NCBI RefSeq assembly: GCF_963082655.1
Contig: NC_081552.1
Location: 55,330,286 to 55,394,285 of the forward strand
Reading direction: 5' to 3'
Length of the DNA stretch: 64,000 nt
From: Stomoxys calcitrans
Lineage: Eukaryota > Arthropoda > Insecta > Diptera > Muscidae
Numbering within the stretch: the first letter of the stretch is position 1; the number at the start of each line of letters is the position of its first letter. The translations under genes were made by a program, and so were the position numbers. Below, piece by piece: positions 21,860-33,657 of the stretch. The notes below the pieces were generated by a model. It made no database searches. It was not told the DNA's origin and worked only from the letters and a program-made list of their open reading frames with translations.

Positions 21860-22905
21860 TATTTATAAATCGGGTAAAACGTACGCCGTTCATGTGATTA
21901 AGCACTAATTCGGATGATCGATCCAAATGATAGGTATATTTAAATATGGTCCGATCTGGGCCATATTTGGGTTGGATGTCGGGAGTCTTAAAGCAGCTCA
22001 CTGTTTAAAATTTCAGAAAAATCGGAGAATAAATGCGCTTTTTATGGTCTTTAGATTCTAAAGATTTGTCTCTATGGCGGCTATATCTAAATATAACCCG
22101 ATCTTGACCATATTTGGGACAGATGTTGGGAATCTTAATACAATTCACTGTTCCAAATTTCAGCGATGTCGGGTAATAAATGCGCCTGATTTAAGCCTAA
22201 GACCCAGTATCGGCAGATCGGTCTATATGACAGCTATATTCAAATATGTTCCTGTACGGGTTAATAGATGCGCCTGTTATAGGCCTAAGACCCAAAACCG
22301 GTAGATCGGTCTCAATGGCAGCTATATCTAAATATAGCCCGATCTGGACCATATTCGGGACAGATAATGGGAATCTTGATACAATTCACTGTTACAAATT
22401 TCAGCGAAGTCGGCTAATAAATGCGCCTGTTATAAGCTCAAGACCCTAAATCGGCATTTCAGTCTATATGGCAGTTATATGTATATATGGTGCGATATAC
22501 ATCATATTCGGTTCGGATGTCCAGGGCCCTAGTGCAAATCACTGTTTCAAATTTTAGCAAAACCTGAGAATAAGTGCGCCTTTTAGGGCCTTTAGACCCT
22601 AAAGCTAAAGATCGATCTCTATTGCAGCTATATCTAAATATAGCCCGATCTGGAGCATATTCGGAACAGATATTGAGAGTCTAATAAATGCTCCTGTTAT
22701 AGGCCTAAGACCTAATCGGCAGATCGGTCTAAAGGCAGCTATGCCAAATATGTTCGAATCTGAACCATTTTTGGTTCGGATATCGGCGGGCCTATAAAAC
22801 TCACTATGCCAAATTTTAGCGAAATCGGGTAATAAATGTTTAAGATCGGTCTATATAGCAGTCATATCCAAATATTGTCCGATGTGGCCCATTCAAGAAT
22901 TTAAC
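21860..22905 (-). repeat. DINE-1-like subfamily B unit array without ends
   Basis: About six diverged units run on this strand, each with 'cggtctatatggcagctatatc', 'ccgatctggaccatattcgg' and 'caattcactgtt.caaatttcag'. Neither the hairpin nor the 5' block is present. The array stops where the Jockey fragment starts. TTATTTATTTATTTAT precedes it. Confidence 0.65.
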
Positions 22906-23392
22906 CTGCGTATAAAAGAAATACGAGTCTGTGCAAAAGTTCAAAGACAGTTTGAGGACAGTAGTAAGGTACTCAACTCCAGGTAAATCGAGATTCTTCA
23001 GCATCATTTTAGAGATTCCGTTGGGGCCCAACGCCTAGGATGATTTGGTTGATATACGTAACTTCGCTCACGGTAAATTGTGATGGCTGTCCATCGGCTC
23101 GGAGACCACGGCTCTTCTCCTTGCCCTGTCACTCTCGGGATGCAAAATAAATTGAGGGTTGAGCAATCTGGCGCATCTCTTCGGATCAGTCACGGTTACG
23201 TCGCCAAAAGTGACTGAGGTCCTTTCATTCCGTCGACCGGGGTTCGAGAGTGACTAAACAGTAGACCACAGCTTGCCTAAACCGGTGCAAAAGTTACATT
23301 GTTCCAAGTGTTTCAGCCACAAATTCCGCCTATGTTCGTTGACTATCCTGTCTATTCATCTTGGGTATTGCCTTCTTGTGCTTCTAGAGTGC
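22905..23392 (-). pseudogene. Jockey-clade retroposon fragment (linker and RT start)
   Basis: On this strand the sequence reads GPNGISKMMLKNLDLPGVEY followed by LTTVLKLSLN. This matches LMLKNLDSPGVEYLIIVLNL of the larger copy at 35790-35870. Upstream parts match the linker ahead of the RT (VTVTD..R, SQFTVSEV). The fragment has frame breaks and stops. It is the same lineage as the copy at 34633-36475. Confidence 0.7.
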
Positions 23393-23864
23393 GGAATTCT
23401 TATCCGATTTGACTGAAATTTTGCTCATATCGTTTTGGTATGACATCCAGCAACTGTGTCAAGTATGGTCTAAATCAGTCTGTCTAAATCAGTCAATATC
23501 CTGATATAGTTGCCATTAGACTTCTTGAGCCCCTATAAGGCCCAATTCTTATCCAATATGTTGTATATGTCGTTTTGGTATAACTTTCAACAACTGTCTC
23601 AATCGGCTCCTAACCTGACATAGCTGCCATATAAATAGATATCCTAATTTGACTTTCTGAGCCCAATTATTACTCGATTTGCCTGAAATTTTGGAGGTGA
23701 TATTTTTATATGATTTGTACGGCATAGCAAGTTCTGTCAATAACTTGATATAGCTCATATATATTTGAAAAAGTTATTCAAAGAACTTGACAAATGCCAT
23801 CTATGATGGAGGGTGTATAAGATTCGGCCCGGCCGAACTTAGCATGATTTTACTTGTTTCTTAC
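23393..23864 (+). mobile_element. DINE-1-like element, subfamily A, 3' half
   Basis: It begins in a unit (GGAATTCTTATCCGATTTGA) and ends with GATTCGGCCCGGCCGAAC at 23821-23838 and TTTTACTTG. The 5' half is absent. Confidence 0.7.
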
Positions 23865-23865
23865 T

Positions 23866-24010
23866 AACTTTAATTGGCTATGGGAGAACATTTGTTCCAT
23901 TGCCTCGGTCTTCTGCACTTCTTCTAAAATTTCTGACACCAAGTTTCGAGATGTCCTTTACCACTTGGTCTTTCCATCGGGCTTTTGTGTCGTCCCGGTT
24001 TGCGTGTATC
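23866..24010 (-). pseudogene. RTE-like retroposon 3' end fragment
   Basis: On the minus strand, 23866-24000 translates to KARWKDQVVKDISKLGVRNF followed by RRSAEDRG. This matches the C-terminal end KARWKDQVVGDTSKLSVRDF of the RTE copy at 48255-50525. It is a 5'-truncated insertion, as expected for LINEs. The 24011-24182 stretch shows nothing recognised. Confidence 0.7.
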
Positions 24011-24182
24011 AAAATCGCAATCTACCTACGACAGATTCATAGCAGTTTTACCCTAGAAACCATGGGTCTAAAATCGTAATTGAAGCTCGATTTTGGTCTA
24101 AGATCAGTGAGGGACACACTAAAGGCCAAAAAAGCAACTCTGCAAAGAAATGTCAAAAAACTATAGCGCAAAAGTTAAACAA

Positions 24183-25420
24183 TTTTTATACCCACCACCG
24201 AAGGATGGGGGTATATTCATTTTGTCATTCCGTTTGCAACACATCGAAATATCCATTTCCGACCCTATAAAGTACATATATTCTTGATCAGCGTAAAAAT
24301 CTAAGACGATCTAGACATGTCCGTGCGTCTGTCTGTTGAAATCACGCTACAGTCTTTAAAAATTGAGATATTGAGCTGAAATTTTGCACAGATTCTTTTT
24401 TTGTCCATAAGCAGGTTAAGTTCGAAGATGGACTATATATCGGACTATATCTTGATATAGCCCCCATATAGACCGATCCGCCGATTTAGGGTCTTAGGCC
24501 CATAAAGCCACATTTATTATCCGATTTTGCTGAAATTTGGGACAGTGAGTTGCGTTGGGCCCTTCGATATCCTTCGTCAATTTGGCTCAGATCGGTCCAA
24601 ATTTTGATATAACTGCCATATAGACCGATCCTCAGATTTAGGGTTTAGGCCCATAAAAGCCACATTTTATATCCGATTTGGATGAAATTTGGCACAGTGA
24701 GTTGTGTTAGGCCCTTCAACATTCTTCGTCAATTTGGCCCAGATCGGTCCAGATTTGGATATAGCTGCCATATAGACCGATCCTCCGATTTAGGGTCTTA
24801 GGCCCATAAAAGCCACAATTATTATCCGATTTTGCTGAAATTTGGGACAGTGAGTTGCGTTTGGCCCTTCAAGATCCTTCGTCAATTTGGCCTAGATCGG
24901 TTCAAATTTGGATATAGCTGCCATATAGACCGATCCTCCGATTTATGGTCTTAGGCCCATAAAAGCCACATTTATTATCCGATTTTGCTGAAATTTGGGA
25001 CAGTGATTTGCCTTAGGCCCTTCGACATTTTTCTTCTATTTGGTCGGTTCAGATTTGGATATAGCTGCCATATAGACCGATCTCTCGATTTAAGGTTTTG
25101 GCCCATAAAAAGCGCATTTATTGTCCGATGTCGCCGAAATTTGGGACAATGACTTGTGTTGGGCCCTTCGATATTTGTCTTCAATTTAGCTCAGATCGGT
25201 TCAGATTTGGATATAGCTGCCATATAGACCTATCTCTCTGTTGAACAATGACATGTACTTATAAGCATTTGGTCTAAATCGGATGATATCTATAGAGCTG
25301 CTATGGGGCATAAGGTATGCATTTTTCACTGGATTTTGACGAAATGTGGTTCACAAATATACCCGAGGTGGTGGGTATCCAAAGTTCGGCCCGGCCGAAC
25401 TTAACGCCTTCTTACTTGTT
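24183..25420 (+). mobile_element. DINE-1-like element, subfamily B, full length
   Basis: Both ends are clear: TTTTTATACCCACCACCGAA at 24183, and GTTCGGCCCGGCCGAACTTA with TTACTTGTT at 25383-25420. The centre holds five to six B units about 152 bp apart ('ccagatcggtcc', 'atatagaccgatcctccgatttagg', 'gggacagtgagttg'). This is the best reference copy for subfamily B on the + strand. It shares the terminal blocks with subfamily A but not the unit sequence. Confidence 0.85.
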
Positions 25421-25960
25421 AACTTTAACCCGAAACCTTTCGCAGTCCGTGTAAGGGCGTGGGCGACGAATGCGCATGTAACACTATGGAACAGCGAAAC
25501 ACCGGGTAGGACGGCTAACATCCTATGGGGTGATCCGGATCGTGAGAGGACGAGGCTGTCACTGAAGGGAAGTAAGAAGAAGGTCAGTATAGCTTTTAGT
25601 ATCATAACGGGACGCATTGGACTACGAGCTTATGCAAAATCTGTGCGGCAAGTGATAGCATGTGTAGGCCATGTGGAGAAGATGATGAGATATTGGAGCA
25701 TTTCCTATGTCATTGCCCGACTTTCGCGGCTAAAAGACATCGGTATTGAGGTGGGGACACAATACCAGACATGAACCAACTTAGGGGCGTGGCATAGAAA
25801 ACAATTAAGGATTTTGTAAGTAGCACCGAATTCCTAACTTAGATTTTCTTTTTCGAGATACTTTTTTAGTATTTAGAGCGCACAACAAGCCGATTACTGG
25901 TGGATTAATATCCGCACCCTCTTTTCAACCTGACCTAACCTAACACAATTGAAAATACTA
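25421..25960 (+). pseudogene. LOA/R1-like retroposon 3' end (RNase H C-terminus and zinc knuckle)
   Basis: The frame reads WNSETPGRTANILWGDPDRE, then KGSKKKVSIAFSIITGRIGL, the known end of RNase H-bearing LOA/R1-like elements. After a frameshift near 25655 it reads CRPCGEDDEILEHFLCHCP, the CCHC-type knuckle. The 3' UTR runs to about 25960. The element is 5'-truncated and frameshifted. It abuts the 3' end of the subfamily B element. Confidence 0.65.
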
Positions 25961-26500
25961 ATTTGTGTTTGCATGAAGGACTGTTAAATGCAAACGATCA
26001 ACTAAGTGAAGTTGTTGGCATGTAGAGTAACAGCAATGCGTCAACCGAAGCTTGCTTACAGAGAACGTGTGGTTCTGTTCGGCCCTATGCTCGCAGGCAT
26101 AGGAAATTATGTGCGTTTGTGTCTTCGTGCCCATCTAAGTTTTGGGCCCATGGTTTTTTGGTCAAAACTAAAGAATTTGCCATAGATTACGGTTTTGACA
26201 ACCACCAAAATTGACCCACCCCAATGTAAAGTAAATTATTATAATTTTTGCTAAAGACGACACTACACTTTGGATGCAATTTTTGCAGAAAATTCATCAT
26301 TTAAGGTTGTTGGATTCTTGGCAGTTCCCAGAGTTTTTTGGCATTCTCGTGAATTGCGCAACCTTTTCATCCTTAGGTTATGTTATGTGAAGCAAATGCA
26401 AATTCGCCCACGAACGTTCCCTTAAGGAACAGGAACAAACTTCTTACATATCAATGAGTGCTATCCGATTCAAGTTTAAGCTCAATGATAAGAGACCTTA
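25961..26500. other. No recognisable feature
   Basis: There is no exon, RNA gene or repeat that I can recognise. Confidence 0.45.
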
Positions 26501-26501
26501 T

Positions 26502-27455
26502 TTTTATACCCTCCACCATAGGATGGGGGTATACTAATTTGGTCATTCCGTTTGCAACACCTCTAAATTTGCGTCAAGGACCCCATATAATGTATATATA
26601 TTCTCGATCGTCATGACATTTAAGGTCGATCTAGCCATGTCCGTCCGCCTGTCAAAAGCACGTTATCTTTTGAAGGAGTAAAGCTAGGTGCTTAATATTT
26701 TGCACAAGTACTTCTTATTAGTGTAGGTCGGTTGGGATTGTAAATGGGCCAAATAGGTCCATGTTTTCATAAAGCTGCCATATAAACCGATCTTGGGTCT
26801 TGACTTCTTGAGCCTCTTAAGGGCGCAATTCTTATCCGATATCCACTTCCAACAGCTGTGATAAGTATTGTTCAACTCGGTTCATAACCTCATATAGCTG
26901 ATATATAAAACGATCTTCTTGAGCTTCTAGAGGCCTCAAATCTTGTCCGATTTGGCTGAAATTTTGCACACATCGTTGAAGAATGACTTCCAACAAATGT
27001 GCCATGTATGGTATGACTCAGTCCATAACCTGATATAGCCGCCATATAAACCAATCTCTCGATTAGACTTCTTGAGCTTCTAGAGAGTGCAATTCTTATC
27101 CAATTTGGATGGAATTTTGCGTATGTCTTTGGGTATGACTTCCACCAACTGTGCCCCGTGTGGTTTAAATCGGTTGATAACCTGAAAGAGCTGCTATATA
27201 TACCGATCTCCGAATTAGACTTCTTGAGCCACTGGAGGCCGCAATTTTTCTCGATTTGCCTGAACTTTTGGAGGTGGTATTTTCTACGACTTCTAACAGC
27301 CATGACAAGTGCGGTCCATATCGGTCAACAACTTAATGTAGCCCATATATATATATATATTGAAAAAGTCATTCATAGAACTTGACAAATGCGATGCATG
27401 GTGAAGGGTATATAAGATTCGGCCCGGCCAAACATAGGACGCTTTTACTTGTTAA
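26502..27455 (+). mobile_element. DINE-1-like element, subfamily A, full length
   Basis: It runs from TTTTTATACCCTCCACCATA (26501-26520) to GATTCGGCCCGGCCAAAC and TTTTACTTG (27415-27450). It has the TATATATTCTCGATCGTC block, GTCCGTCCGCCTGTC, and four A units. It is a complete copy of about 950 bp. Confidence 0.82.
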
Positions 27456-27540
27456 AAACTATTCTGCGGGTGCATAGGCCACCCCCAGAGGGGTGGTCTG
27501 CAAAAAAAAGTTACTAATGCCCAAATGCTTTGTCCATTTT

Positions 27541-27900
27541 AATTTCAGGCCAATCGGTTCAGATTTAGATATAGCTCCTATATATACCTTTCATCCAATA
27601 TAGCCTTTTAAGGCCTTAGAAGACATATGAACTGAACTGATTTTGATAAATTTATGCACACATGGTGGAACATTAAATAGAACGTCTTGTGCAAAATTTT
27701 GTAAAGATCGGACCAAAATTATGGCTACTAAAGCCTCAAAAGGTCATATCGGATGAAAGATATATTGGGGAGCTATATCTAAATCTGAACCGATTCTATT
27801 CAAAATCAATACCGATCGTCCTTGGACCAAAAAAGTGACTTGTATAACATTTTACGATAATCGCACAACAAATGCGACCTGTACCTTGATTAAAAGAATA
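27541..27900 (+). repeat. DINE-1-like remnant, subfamily D
   Basis: It shares AGATTTAGATATAGCTCCTA and CCTTTTAAGGCCTTA-type text with 9235-9300. It contains a copy of itself in reverse (CCTCAAAAGGTCATATCGGA), so the remnant is partly palindromic. A GC-rich hairpin, CCACCCCCAGAGGGGTGG, precedes it at 27480-27497. The 27901-28059 stretch shows nothing. Confidence 0.5.
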
Positions 27901-28256
27901 TCGAAAGAACAGGAAAAATATTTTTGAAGTCGAGAGACGCGGATTAGGATTTTATCTTGAGAGAAACATCTTAAAATTGTTTGTAGTTTACGTTTTTGCT
28001 ATACGATATTTAATTTATATCAATTAAAATTAATTAATTTATACCATAAAAATCAACCCGGCCTAATACACATACATATAATGCGGATCGTTGTAAAATA
28101 CTAAGGCGACTTAAAGATGTCCGTGTGTCTGTCCGTCCGTCTGTTGTGATCACGCTGCAGCTTTCAAAAATTCAGATATTGAGCTGAAATTTGGCGTAGA
28201 TACAGCTTTTTGCTGCACGTAGGTAAAGTTCTTTTTATACCCACCAGCATAGGATA

Positions 28257-28337
28257 GGTTGTTGTTGCTGTAGCAGTGTGTTGTGCACTGATGCGGAAGC
28301 CCTTGCCGACGAAGGAATCCATCGGGTCAGTCCGGTA
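28257..28337 (-). mobile_element. SINE-like retroposon inside a DINE-1-like 5' block
   Basis: It carries GTTGTTGTTGCTGTAGCAGT, GAAGCCCTTGCCGACGAAGG and CCATCGGGTCAGTCCGGTA. It splits the expected run 'cataggatgggggtatattcat' of the host element. Confidence 0.65.
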
Positions 28338-28486
28338 TATCATTCTTTTTGCAACACATCGAGGTATCCACTTCCGTCCCTACAAAGTAAATATATATCG
28401 GATCGTTGTAAAATTCTAAGACGATTTAACGATGTCTGTGTATTCGTCCGTGTGTCCCCCAGTTGTAATCACGCTACCGCTTTAAC

Positions 28487-29207
28487 AAGTAAAAAGGCGT
28501 TAAGTTCGGCTGGCCCGAACTTTGGATACCCACCACCTCGGGTATATATATGTAAACCACCTTTCGTCATAATCCGGTGAAAAAAATGCATGATTTACGA
28601 CCCAATAGCAGCTTTATTGAAAAGTGGTCCGATTTGGACCAAATTCGACACGGATATTGAAAGGTCTAGTAAGTACGAGTCATTGTTCAATTTTGTAGAA
28701 CAAGATATTGGTCTTTTTGGTAGCCATATCCAAATATAGACCGATCGAAAATACTAAATCGAGCGATCGGTCTATATGGCAGCTATATTCAAATCTGGAC
28801 CGATCTGGGCCAAATTGAAGGAGGATGTCAAAGGGACTAACACAACCCCCTGTCCCAAAATTTCGGCGACATCGGACAATAAATGCGCCTTTAATGGGCC
28901 CAAAACCTTACATGGAGAGATCGGTCTATATGTCAGCTATTATATCCAAATCTGAACCGACCTGAGCCAAGTTGTAGAGGGCTGTCGAAAGGCCTAGCGC
29001 AACTCCTTGTCCCGAATTTCGGCAAAATCAGATAATAAATGTGGCTGTTATGGTCCTAAGACCCCAAATCGGCGAATCGGTCTATATGGGGGCTATATCA
29101 TATATAGTCCATCTTCGAACTTAACCTGCTTATTGACAAAAAAAGACTGTATCGTGATTTTAACAGACAGACGGACGGACATGGCAAGATAGTCTAAGAT
29201 TTTTACG
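28487..29207 (-). mobile_element. DINE-1-like element, subfamily B, 5' tip missing
   Basis: The head ACAAGTAAAAAGGCGTTAAG with GTTCGGCTGGCCCGAAC is at 28486-28520. There are three B units and the ACAGACAGACGGACGGACAT run at 29163-29182. It ends before the terminal block. Confidence 0.72.
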
Positions 29208-29407
29208 TATTTTTTCTATACGCAGGTAAAGTTCTTGGATGGGCCAAACCAGAATATATTTGAATGTAGCTGCCATATAGAACGATCTGGCGATTTGGGG
29301 TCTTAAGCCCATAAAATACGCATTTTTTGTCCGATTTCAAATTTAAAACAGGAAGTTGTACTAGGAGCCCCGATATTCAAACCGAATATGGCCCATATTG
29401 GATCATA

Positions 29408-30014
29408 AAGGGTGATTTTTTTGAGGTTAGGATTTTCATGCATTAGTATTTGACAGATCACGTGGGATTTCAGACATGGTGTCAAAGAGAAAGATGCTCA
29501 GTATGCTTTGACATTTCATCATGAATAGACTTACTAACGAGCAACGCTTGCAAATCATTGAATTTTATTACCAAAATCAGTGTTCGGTTCGAAATGTGTT
29601 CAAATTTTGACAAATTTTGTTCAGCGATGAGGCTCATTTCTGGTTGAATGGCTACGTAAATAAGCAAAATTGCCGCATTTGGAGTGAAGAGCAACCAGAA
29701 GCCGTTCAAGAACTGCCCATGCATCCCGAAAAATGCACTGTTTGGTGTGGTTTGTACGCTGGTGGAATCATTGGACCGTATTTTTTCAAAGATGCTGTTG
29801 GACGCAACGTTACGGTGAATGAACACATTTCGAACCGAACACTGATTTTGGTAATAAAATTCAATGATTTGCAAGCGTTGCTCGTTAGTAAGTCTATTCA
29901 TGATGAAATGTCAAAGCATACTGAGCATCTTTCTCTTTGACACCATGTCTGAAATCCCACGTGATCTGTCAAATACTAATGCATGAAAATCCTAACCTCA
30001 AAAAAATCACCCTT
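29408..30014 (+). mobile_element. Tc1/mariner derivative with 195-bp inverted arms, copy 1
   Basis: This is a 607-bp element starting AAGGGTGATTTTTTTG and ending in its inverse, flanked by TA on both sides (29406-29407 and 30015-30016). Arms 29408-29602 and 29820-30014 are perfect inverted copies as far as I can read. Each arm includes the start of the transposase gene (MNRLTNEQRLQIIEFYYQNQ, an N-terminal helix-turn-helix type). The 217-bp middle encodes the block FSDEAHFWLNGYVNKQNCRI with the first catalytic Asp, then MHPEK..VWCGL and GGIIGPYFF. The rest of the transposase, including the later catalytic residues, is missing, so it is non-autonomous. Confidence 0.9.
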
Positions 30015-31444
30015 TATTAACATATAGCTGCCATAAAGAGCCATCTGCCGATGAAGGGTTTTAAGCCTATAAAAGCTGCATATATAACCCGATTTCGCTG
30101 AAACTTGAAACAGTGAGTTGTTTTAAGCCTTCCGTCATCATACCTACATATGGTTCAGATCGGACGATATTTAGATATAGCTACCGATCTGCCGATTAAG
30201 GGTCTTAAGCCCATAAAAAATCGCAATTATCATCCGATTTCGTTAAAATTGGAAATAGTGAGTTGTCTTAAGCCTCCCGACATCCGACCTAAATATGGTT
30301 CAGATTGGATTATATTTAGATATAGCTGCCATATAGACCGATCTGTCGATTTAGTGTCTTAAGCCCATAAAAAAACCCAATTATTATCCGATTTCGCAAA
30401 AATTTTAAATAGTGAGTTGATTAAAGCCTTCCAATATCCGGCTCAAATATGGTTCAGATCCGTCTAAATTCAGATATAGCTGCCATATAGACCGACCTGC
30501 CGATATAATATCTAAATCCGCTAAAAGGCGCATTTATTATCCGATATCGCTGGAATTTGACACAGTGACTTGTAATAAACTTCCCGTCATCCGACCAAAA
30601 TATAATACAGATCAGACTATATTTAGATGCAGCTGCCACATAGACCAATCTTCTAATTTATTGTCTTAGTCCCAAAAAAATTCGGATTTGTTGCCTGATT
30701 TCGCTGAAACGGTTAATTCTTTAAGAGTTCTCCGGACCAGAATCAAATATGATCTAGACCACCCCCCATTTGTATATATTACTATGGATATGGTAGTAGA
30801 TATTTCTATGGTATGGTAGGACAGTGAGTTGTGTTAGGCCCTTCGACATCATTCGTCAATTTGGCCTAGATCGGTCCAGATCAGATATAGCTGCCATATA
30901 GACCGATTCTCCGATTAAGGGTCTTAGGCCCATAAAAGCCACATTTATTATCCGATTTTGCTGAAATTTGGGACAGTGAGTTGTATTAGGCCCTTCAACT
31001 TCCTTCTTCAATTAGGCCTAGATCAGTTCAGATTTGGATATAGCTGCCATATAGACCGATCTTTCGGATTTAGGTCTAGGGGCCATAAAAGGCGCATTTA
31101 TTGTCCGATTTCGCCGAAATATGGGATATGGAGTTGTATTAGGCTCTTCGACGTCCATCCTCAATTTGGCCCAGATTTGAATATATCTGCCGTATAGACC
31201 GATCTCTCGATTTAAAGTTTGGGGTCCATAAAAGGCGCATTTATTGTCCGATTTCGCCGAAATTTGGGACAGTGCGTTGTGTTAGGCTCTTCGACATTTT
31301 TCTGCAACTGGGTCCATATTTGGATATAGCTGCCATGTAGACCGATATCTCGATTTTAAGTCTTGGCCCTATAAAACGCGCATTTATAAACCGATTTCAC
31401 TTAAATTTGAAACAGTGTCTTATATTAGGCATTTCGAAATCAAT

Positions 31445-32428
31445 CAATCAACGCGCAGTGGCTGTCTCCTATGAATTCAGTGCATTGTGATAGCAAGGGG
31501 AAACTTAAGGATCGGATGGGGGAGGGAGGGAGTATTGTTTTTTGACATTAGTTTTAAATTTCTGTAGGTCATAGTTAAGATGAAAGACATTGGCAGGAAG
31601 CCTATTCCACATACGAACTGTTCGGGAAAAAAAGAATTCTCTCTATAGTGCATGGTCCGGTCAGCCGGTCAATCTATAACAAACGGGTATGAGTTCTTAG
31701 AAAGTCTAGTATTTCTGATGAACATCCTTACTTTAGAAATAAGAAGGCTAATGTCTGTGGAGCACACACCATGGAAATATCGGTGAACAGCTTCACACAA
31801 CCTACATTACGACGATGCTCAAGGGAGTCAAAAGAGTTGGATACCCTTCTCTGAACGCGGCCCAGAAGCTCCAAGGATGATTTAGACACTACAACACTGC
31901 GCCTTACTGTCACTAAAATCTACTCTGTTCATTCGACCCCTGTTGGCGAGCAACTCCTCGCAGAGTGTCACATCCATAATACGCCTTCTATCTTCAGTTT
32001 CCCGAAGACTTGGTCTGGGGTCGAATGAGTATGAATGACAAAGGCTGCTGTCATCCGCATGTGAGTAGATTGGATTTGAAGTCTGGCTCAATAGATCGTC
32101 AAATGGAAAAATGAGAAAAAGAGACGGAGAAAGGACAGAGCCTTGTGGTGCACCAGCGGTCAAATTGTATTCATTGAATGAATACAATCTCAAGAAAGCT
32201 CGTTATAAAACGGGAGAAGTCATTGTCGACTCCAAAGGCGTTTAGCTTTGATAAAAGTGCACCGTGCCAGACTCTTTCGAATGCCTTGGGGATATCCAGT
32301 GCCACGAGCTTGCTTTCATCCAACTAGTGGAAAGAGCGACTCCAACGTTCCAACAAAAATGCCATCTTGCCACCGGTGGAGCGATTATTGCGGAATACAT
32401 ACTGTCTATCGCTGAGGAGGTTACTGAT
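31445..32428 (-). pseudogene. Non-LTR retroposon RT and C-terminus, minus strand
   Basis: On this strand the order is: DRQYVFRNNRSTGGKMAF, then LDIPKAFERVWH (RT block A, usually LDISKAFDRVWH), then AGAPQGSVLSPSLFLI, then HADDSSLCHSY (the YADD box with the first residue changed to His). The tail follows: LELLGRVQRRVSNSFDSLEH, then the WNRLPANVF-type end near 31600. Frameshifts separate the pieces. This lineage differs from the Jockey and RTE copies here. It ends head-on against the RTE fragment at about 32428. Confidence 0.7.
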
Positions 32429-33580
32429 AAATGCCGCGAAATCTGTACTTGTGTACCGGAAACCTCCCTCAAGAAACCCATGGTACGACCAAGAGTTTCG
32501 ATATGCTACTGAAGCCAAGAATGCGGCATACAGAGCAATCCAGCAATCAGTAGCAACGGGAGTAAAGGAGAGAGGAGAAATATCTATTCCGTAATGAAGA
32601 AGTAAATGGAAAGACCTGAGTGTGAGCGAATTGAGATGTACAGGAGTCAGAATGCAGTCCGGAAATTCTTCCAAAGAATGGAACATCAAACCGATTGCTT
32701 TCGTACAGGCATATCCTCCTGCAGGGTCAAACAAGGAAATCTGGTAACTGATACAGATAATGTTCTGATGATATGGAGAGAATATTTTAGCCAGCTACAG
32801 CATTTTAGCCGATGATGGTATAGAATGTTTACGTCCTAGTCAGAATGAGATCCAACTAGCTTCTGACCCGACTAAAGAACAACAAGACAGCAGGAGCCGA
32901 CGGGTTACCCGCTGAACTATTTAACTAGAGGCGATACGCTGATAAGGCGTATGCTCCAGCTCGTCATCGCGATCTGGCTAGAAGAACGAATACCCGATGA
33001 TACTATGCCCCATACACAAGAAAGGAGACACGATGGAATGTGCCAACTATAGAGAAATTAGTCTCCTTCCCATCACATACAAGATACTCACGAGCGTACG
33101 GTGTGAAAGATGAATACCTAAAGTCAATAAGATAATTGGCCCTATCTATGCGGTTTTAGACCTGATAAACCTACCATAGACCAGATATTCACACTGCGCC
33201 AAATCCTGGAAAAGACCCGAGAAGGACAAATTAACACCTACCATCTCTTTGAAAGCGGTTTCGAAACCCCTTTACGTTCAAAGGTATTTTAAGCCATGTC
33301 TCAGTTTGGTATCCCTGCAAAATTAATAAGACTCTGCAGGAAGACACTTGCTGATACTCGTTCCTCAATAAGAATAGGAAAGAATCTCTTCGAACCATTC
33401 CATATCAAACAAGGTTTAAGACAAGGAGACAGCTTCTCGTGTGATCTTTTAAATATCCTGCTGGAGAAGATGATACGAGATGCAGATTTGAAAAGATATG
33501 GCAAACTACACATAAGACCACACATGCTACTCGCATATGCCGACAACATCCATATCAAAGGACGATCACTGGAAGTAGTC
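32429..33580 (+). pseudogene. RTE-like retroposon, degenerate copy
   Basis: It starts at ATGCCGCGAAATCTG, the same point where the RT part of the copy at 48516 begins, and follows that copy to 33580. It reads YRKPPSRNPWYDQEFRYATE, then MYRSQNAVRKFFQRMEHQTD. The end is MSQFGIPAKLIRLCRKTLAD and LLAYADNIHIKGRSLEVV. The catalytic YADD is YADN here, and several frameshifts and deletions occur between 32580 and 33290. It is not functional. Confidence 0.75.
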
Positions 33581-33657
33581 AATCCCATGGCAGCCGGCTG
33601 TACGCACCGGATTGACCCGATGGAATCCTTCATCGGGAAGGGCTGCCGCCTCTGTAC
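33581..33657 (+). mobile_element. SINE-like retroposon, tail lost
   Basis: CCCATGGCAGCCGGCTGTAC, GGATTGACCCGATGGAATCC and CGGGAAGGGCTGCCGCCTC are present. The sequence switches to a subfamily C element at GTACAGGG, so the (CAA)n tail is gone. Confidence 0.65.

Larger units (their letters stand above)
28060..31440 (+). mobile_element. DINE-1-like subfamily B sequence, heavily interrupted
   Basis: B-type 5' sequence (GTCTGTCCGTCCGTCTGTTG, TTTTTATACCCACCAGCATA) occurs at 28060-28486. B units follow at 29208-29407 and 30015-31440 ('gcagctgccatatagaccgat', 'ttattatccgatttcgc'). It is broken by a SINE (28257-28337), an opposite-strand B copy (28487-29207) and a mariner derivative (29408-30014). 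No 3' hairpin is seen before the LINE at 31445. It is probably more than one old copy joined. Confidence 0.6.

Noticed and set aside
21860..22905. Evenly spaced repeats resembling a CRISPR array
   Set aside because: Units are 150-190 bp and diverged, in a fly genome; they are transposon minisatellite units.
29482..29901. 139-residue ORF (identical at 57518-57937) as a gene
   Set aside because: It reads through one arm, the antisense middle and the other arm of the mariner derivative; only the arm start is real transposase sequence.
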